Assembly: GCA_011042595.1 (NCBI GenBank)
Contig: DQWO01000139.1
Location: 1 to 10,069, forward strand
Source: Pseudomonadota bacterium
GTDB taxonomy: Bacteria > Desulfobacterota > Anaeroferrophillalia > Anaeroferrophillales > Anaeroferrophillaceae
Reading direction: 5' to 3'
Length of the DNA stretch: 10,069 bases
The notes below the pieces were generated by a model that saw only the letters and a list, made by a program, of their open reading frames with translations, was not told the origin of the DNA and made no database searches. Position numbers and translations under genes: made by a program. Positions 7,204 through 10,069 of the stretch are shown piece by piece (position 1 is the first letter of the stretch; every line of letters starts with the position of its first letter).

Positions 7204-9843
7204 TCATAATAATTCCCTGACCTTGGCCAATGCCTGATCAAGATTTTCGGCTTGCGGACCACCGGCCTGGGCCAGCTCCGGCCGGCCGCCACCCTTGCCG
7301 CCAACCACGGCAGCAAGTTCCCTGACAATAGTGCCAGCCTGGTATTTTTCCTGCAGGGCAGATCCAACATAGACAATCAACAGGGCTTTCCCGGCTACCT
7401 CGGCTCCGAGAACATTGATGCCGTCGGGATTTTTCTGCTTATACACATCCATAGTCTGACGCATTTCCTTGGGATCATCACAATCAACCCGGGAGACCAG
7501 CAGGGGAACACCTTTCACCGTTTCCACGGCGGTACCCGTCCCCGACGATCCGGCTGCTGGAGCAGACCGTAATTTTTCTTTCAGCCTGCCGATCTCTTTC
7601 TGCTGTTCCTTCATCTGCTCCTGCAGACGGTGAACCTTATCCGGCAGGGCGGCAACCGCGGCCCCTTTCAATAAAGCAGCCATATCCCGAAGAATCTTTT
7701 CCTCATGATTGACGTGGCGCCAGGCTTCCATCCCGGCCAGGGCTTCAATCCGCCGCACTCCGGCCGCAATCCCATTTTCTGATATTATCTTGAAAAAACC
7801 GATATCGCCGGTCCGGGATACATGGGTTCCTCCACACAACTCTTTACTGGCATTGCCCATGGAAACCATGCGCACCTCTTCGCCATATTTTTCCCCGAAA
7901 ATGGCCATCGCCCCCTGACCAACCGCCTCTTCCATACTGGTAATTTCCGTGCTCACCGGCAGATTGGCCATGATTTCCTGGTTGACCAGGGCTTCAACCC
8001 GATCAAGTTCCTCCCGGGTAAGGGCGGCAAAATGGCTGAAATCAAAACGCAGCCGTTCAGCAGTCACCAATGAACCTGACTGTTTGACATGCTCCCCCAA
8101 CACCTCCTGCAACTTAGCCTGTAAAAGATGGGTTGCCGAATGATGACGCTGGGTCGCCAGTCGCTCCTGCCGGTCAACAGTTAACGTACAGGTATCTCCC
8201 AATGATACCTTGCCATCCTTAACCACCGCATGATGAACAATAAAACCCTCCAGTGGTTTGGTGGTGGTGTTAATCTCCAGACTAAAGTCATCTCCAACTA
8301 CCCTCCCCTGGTCACCAGCCTGGCCGCCTGATTCACCATAAAAAGGGGTTTGATCAAAAACTATCTCAATCTCCTGGCCGGCAGTGGCCCGGGAAACCTG
8401 TTCACCATCTTTCAAAATCAGCAGGATCCTGCCACTATCCTGGAAACGATCATAACCGGTGAATATGCTCTTGATCCCCTCCTGGAACATTTTTTTGTAC
8501 ACCTCGCCCACCGCTTCTTCCCCGGAGCCCTTCCAGGATTGGCGGGATTTTTCCTGCTGAGCCTGCATCTGGGCCTCAAAACCGGCCATATCAAGAGTCA
8601 CCTGCTCTTTGGTAACAATATCTTCAGTCAGGTCAACCGGAAAACCATAGGTATCATAGAGTTTAAAAACCACCTCACCGGGAAGCATTGTTTCTTTCTT
8701 TTGTCGCAGCTGTTTTAGCTCATCATCAAGCATTTTCAGGCCACGATCGAGGGTTTCACCAAAGCGCTCCTCCTCATTTTTGACCACCCGGGTGACAAAA
8801 GGCAGGGATTCCGCCAGCTCCGGATAGGCATCCCGCATCTGCTCCGCCACTGTTTCCGCCAGGTGATAGAGAAAAGGCTGGTCAATTCCCAGCAATTTGC
8901 CATGGCGGGCCGCCCGGCGCATAATCCGCCGCAGGACGTAGCCACGCCCCTCGTTTGCCGGCAACACCCCGTCGGCAATGAGGAAAGTCGTTGCCCGGCT
9001 GTGATCAGCCAGCACCCGCAGGGAAACATCATGATCTTCATTCTCTCCGTAGGTTTTCCCGGAAATCTTTTCCGCCGCCCTGATGATAGTACGCAGCAAA
9101 TCAGTATCGTAATTACTTTTCACCCCCTGGGCTACCGCCGCCAGCCGCTCCAGGCCCATCCCCGTATCAATGCTTGGTTTGGGCAGGGGATTCATGGTAC
9201 CATCTGTTTCGCGATTATACTGCATGAATACCAGGTTCCAGATTTCCAGGTAGCGGTCACATTCACACAGACCGATGCCGCACTGGTCGCCACAGCTCAT
9301 TTCCTCACCCTGATCAATAAGGATTTCCGAACAAGGTCCGCAGGGCCCCGTATCACCCATGGCCCAGAAATTATCCTTCTCACCCATGCGAACAATGCGC
9401 TCCGCCGGCACCCCGATCATATCGTGCCAGAGGTCATAGGCTTCATCATCATCATTGAAAACGGTCACCCATAACTTATCAACCGGCAGGCCCATTTCTT
9501 TGATCAGGAAATCCCAGGCAAAGTTGATTGCTCCTTCCTTGAAATAGTCACCGAAGGAAAAATTACCCAACATTTCAAAAAAAGTATGGTGGCGGGCTGT
9601 CCGGCCGACATTTTCCAGATCATTATGTTTGCCCCCGGCCCGCACACATTTCTGGGAGGTAGTTGCCCGGTGATAGTCACGCTTTTCCAGGCCGACGAAG
9701 ACATCCTTGAACTGGTTCATGCCGGCATTGGTAAACAGCAGGCTGGGATCATTTAATGGAATCAGGCCGGAACTTTTAACAATGGTGTGATCATTGGCCT
9801 GAAAATAATCAAGAAATTTTTGCCGAATTTCACTTCCGGTCAT
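7204..9843 (-). CDS. alaS: Alanyl-tRNA synthetase
   Basis: The enzyme charges tRNA-Ala with alanine and clears mischarged serine and glycine. The 879 residues match the family (876 in E. coli). The N-terminal class II catalytic domain includes LFTNAGMNQFKDVF and HHTFFEMLGNFSFGDYF; the tRNA-recognition region includes GRGYVLRRIMRRAARHG. The editing domain has its zinc and active-site residues intact, H568-x3-H572 (in HHSATH) and C670-x3-H674 (CGGTH). A coiled-coil stretch (KVHRLQEQMKEQQKEI) links to the C-Ala domain, which ends with the glycine-rich GGKGGGRPELAQAGG at about 848-862. Start ATG 9843 has a strong AAGGAG (9855-9850) six bases upstream. The adjacent upstream region is palindromic non-coding DNA. 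In many proteobacteria alaS follows recA/recX; neither is visible in the 226 bases available. Confidence 0.98.
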   Translation of the reverse strand: MTGSEIRQKFLDYFQANDHTIVKSSGLIPLNDPSLLFTNAGMNQFKDVFVGLEKRDYHRATTSQKCVRAGGKHNDLENVGRTARHHTFFEMLGNFSFGDYFKEGAINFAWDFLIKEMGLPVDKLWVTVFNDDDEAYDLWHDMIGVPAERIVRMGEKDNFWAMGDTGPCGPCSEILIDQGEEMSCGDQCGIGLCECDRYLEIWNLVFMQYNRETDGTMNPLPKPSIDTGMGLERLAAVAQGVKSNYDTDLLRTIIRAAEKISGKTYGENEDHDVSLRVLADHSRATTFLIADGVLPANEGRGYVLRRIMRRAARHGKLLGIDQPFLYHLAETVAEQMRDAYPELAESLPFVTRVVKNEEERFGETLDRGLKMLDDELKQLRQKKETMLPGEVVFKLYDTYGFPVDLTEDIVTKEQVTLDMAGFEAQMQAQQEKSRQSWKGSGEEAVGEVYKKMFQEGIKSIFTGYDRFQDSGRILLILKDGEQVSRATAGQEIEIVFDQTPFYGESGGQAGDQGRVVGDDFSLEINTTTKPLEGFIVHHAVVKDGKVSLGDTCTLTVDRQERLATQRHHSATHLLQAKLQEVLGEHVKQSGSLVTAERLRFDFSHFAALTREELDRVEALVNQEIMANLPVSTEITSMEEAVGQGAMAIFGEKYGEEVRMVSMGNASKELCGGTHVSRTGDIGFFKIISENGIAAGVRRIEALAGMEAWRHVNHEEKILRDMAALLKGAAVAALPDKVHRLQEQMKEQQKEIGRLKEKLRSAPAAGSSGTGTAVETVKGVPLLVSRVDCDDPKEMRQTMDVYKQKNPDGINVLGAEVAGKALLIVYVGSALQEKYQAGTIVRELAAVVGGKGGGRPELAQAGGPQAENLDQALAKVRELL

Positions 9844-9941
9844 ATGGTTCTCCTTTTATTTTTATACGGCATAAGGTTTAAGGAAAAAGCCTTTAGTACC
9901 TTACTCCTGAAAAGTTGTCATAAAAAACAAGAAATTTCCGG

Positions 9942-9951
9942 GAATGCATTC
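9942..9951. repeat. 10-bp perfect palindrome upstream of alaS
   Basis: GAATGCATTC is a perfect palindrome about 100 bases upstream of the alaS start. It could be an operator half-site pair for a dimeric regulator, but a palindrome of this size may also arise by chance and nothing else supports a function. Confidence 0.3.
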
Positions 9952-9984
9952 AGGATGTTCGGGCTTGGCTCATAGCGGCATTGG

Positions 9985-10019
9985 GTGCCGAACGAATCAC
10001 ACGATGTGATTCGCGGCAC
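9985..10019. repeat. Hairpin 1 of the palindromic element
   Basis: The inner stem CGAATCACA / TGTGATTCG (9 bp, 9993-10001 with 10005-10013) closes a CGA loop. The outer stem GTGCCG / CGGCAC (6 bp) continues it with only an unpaired AA on the left arm. The total is 15 base pairs, the strongest simple hairpin I find in the window. No T-run follows on either strand, so it does not look like an intrinsic terminator. Confidence 0.75.
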
Positions 10020-10029
10020 ACACCTCGGA

Positions 10030-10048
10030 GCGGCACACGATGTGCCGC
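10030..10048. repeat. Hairpin 2 of the palindromic element
   Basis: GCGGCACA (10030-10037) and TGTGCCGC (10041-10048) form a perfect 8-bp stem around the same CGA loop as hairpin 1. A second GCGGCACA at 10013-10020 could pair with the same right arm, so two mutually exclusive folds are possible. Confidence 0.75.
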
Positions 10049-10069
10049 GAGAATGAGCGAGAGCCATGC

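Larger units (their letters stand above)
9963..10069. repeat. Multi-hairpin palindromic element upstream of alaS
   Basis: The element is bounded by imperfect terminal inverted repeats. GCTTGGCTC at 9963-9971 matches the reverse complement of 10061-10069 (GCATGGCTC) in 8 of 9 positions, and CGGCA (9976-9980) has its counterpart in TGCCG (10043-10047 region). Inside are two strong hairpins (9993-10013 and 10030-10048) with the same core CACACGATGTG. A further stem GTGCCG (9985-9990) with CGGCAC (10014-10019) extends the first hairpin to 15 base pairs with a 2-base bulge. The match reaches the last base of the window, so the element may continue beyond it. It is probably a dispersed repeat or a structured RNA; sequence alone does not decide. 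Confidence 0.65.

Noticed and set aside
8863-9474. 203-codon plus-strand open frame opposite alaS
   Set aside because: It lies wholly inside alaS on the other strand; alaS has all family motifs over its full length, so this is a codon-bias shadow.
9787-9975. 62-codon plus-strand open frame at the right edge
   Set aside because: It begins inside alaS on the opposite strand and runs into the palindromic region, with no ribosome binding site or recognisable sequence features.
9868-10069. T-box or amino-acid-responsive leader before alaS
   Set aside because: No T-box consensus, specifier stem or terminator/antiterminator with T-run is visible on the minus strand.

Overview
This window is a stretch of ordinary chromosomal core genes from a Gram-negative bacterium. 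LptG implies a lipopolysaccharide-exporting outer membrane, and there is a lipoprotein signal peptide. The combination with a bacterial RNase J, placed between prfB and ftsK, suggests a member of the former Deltaproteobacteria (Desulfobacterota and relatives). That placement is an inference from gene content and protein style, not a database match.

Plus strand, left half (155-6452): lptG, prfB, an RNase J gene and ftsK read in the same direction. The first three are tightly packed (13 and 2 bases between them) and look like one operon. prfB carries the classic +1 programmed frameshift: a 25-codon first segment ends at an in-frame TGA and the main reading frame continues one base on, giving a 373-residue RF2. 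The 141-base gap before ftsK holds a long imperfect hairpin and a run of five 7-base tandem repeats.

Minus strand, right half (9843-6457): alaS, then a small lipoprotein gene of unknown function just downstream, probably co-transcribed. This unit converges on ftsK. The two stop codons are 4 bases apart and lie in the two arms of a 6-bp inverted repeat.

Right edge (9844-10069): no convincing protein gene. The last ~110 bases are densely palindromic. Two sister hairpins share the core CACACGATGTG but have different, compensating arms, and imperfect terminal inverted repeats enclose them. This is the least explained part of the window and resembles a dispersed repeat element or a structured RNA upstream of alaS.

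Functionally the genes cover envelope biogenesis (LptG, lipoprotein), translation (RF2, AlaRS), RNA turnover (RNase J) and chromosome segregation (FtsK). I see no defence system, mobile gene, CRISPR array, tRNA or rRNA, and nothing that amounts to a new multi-gene system.
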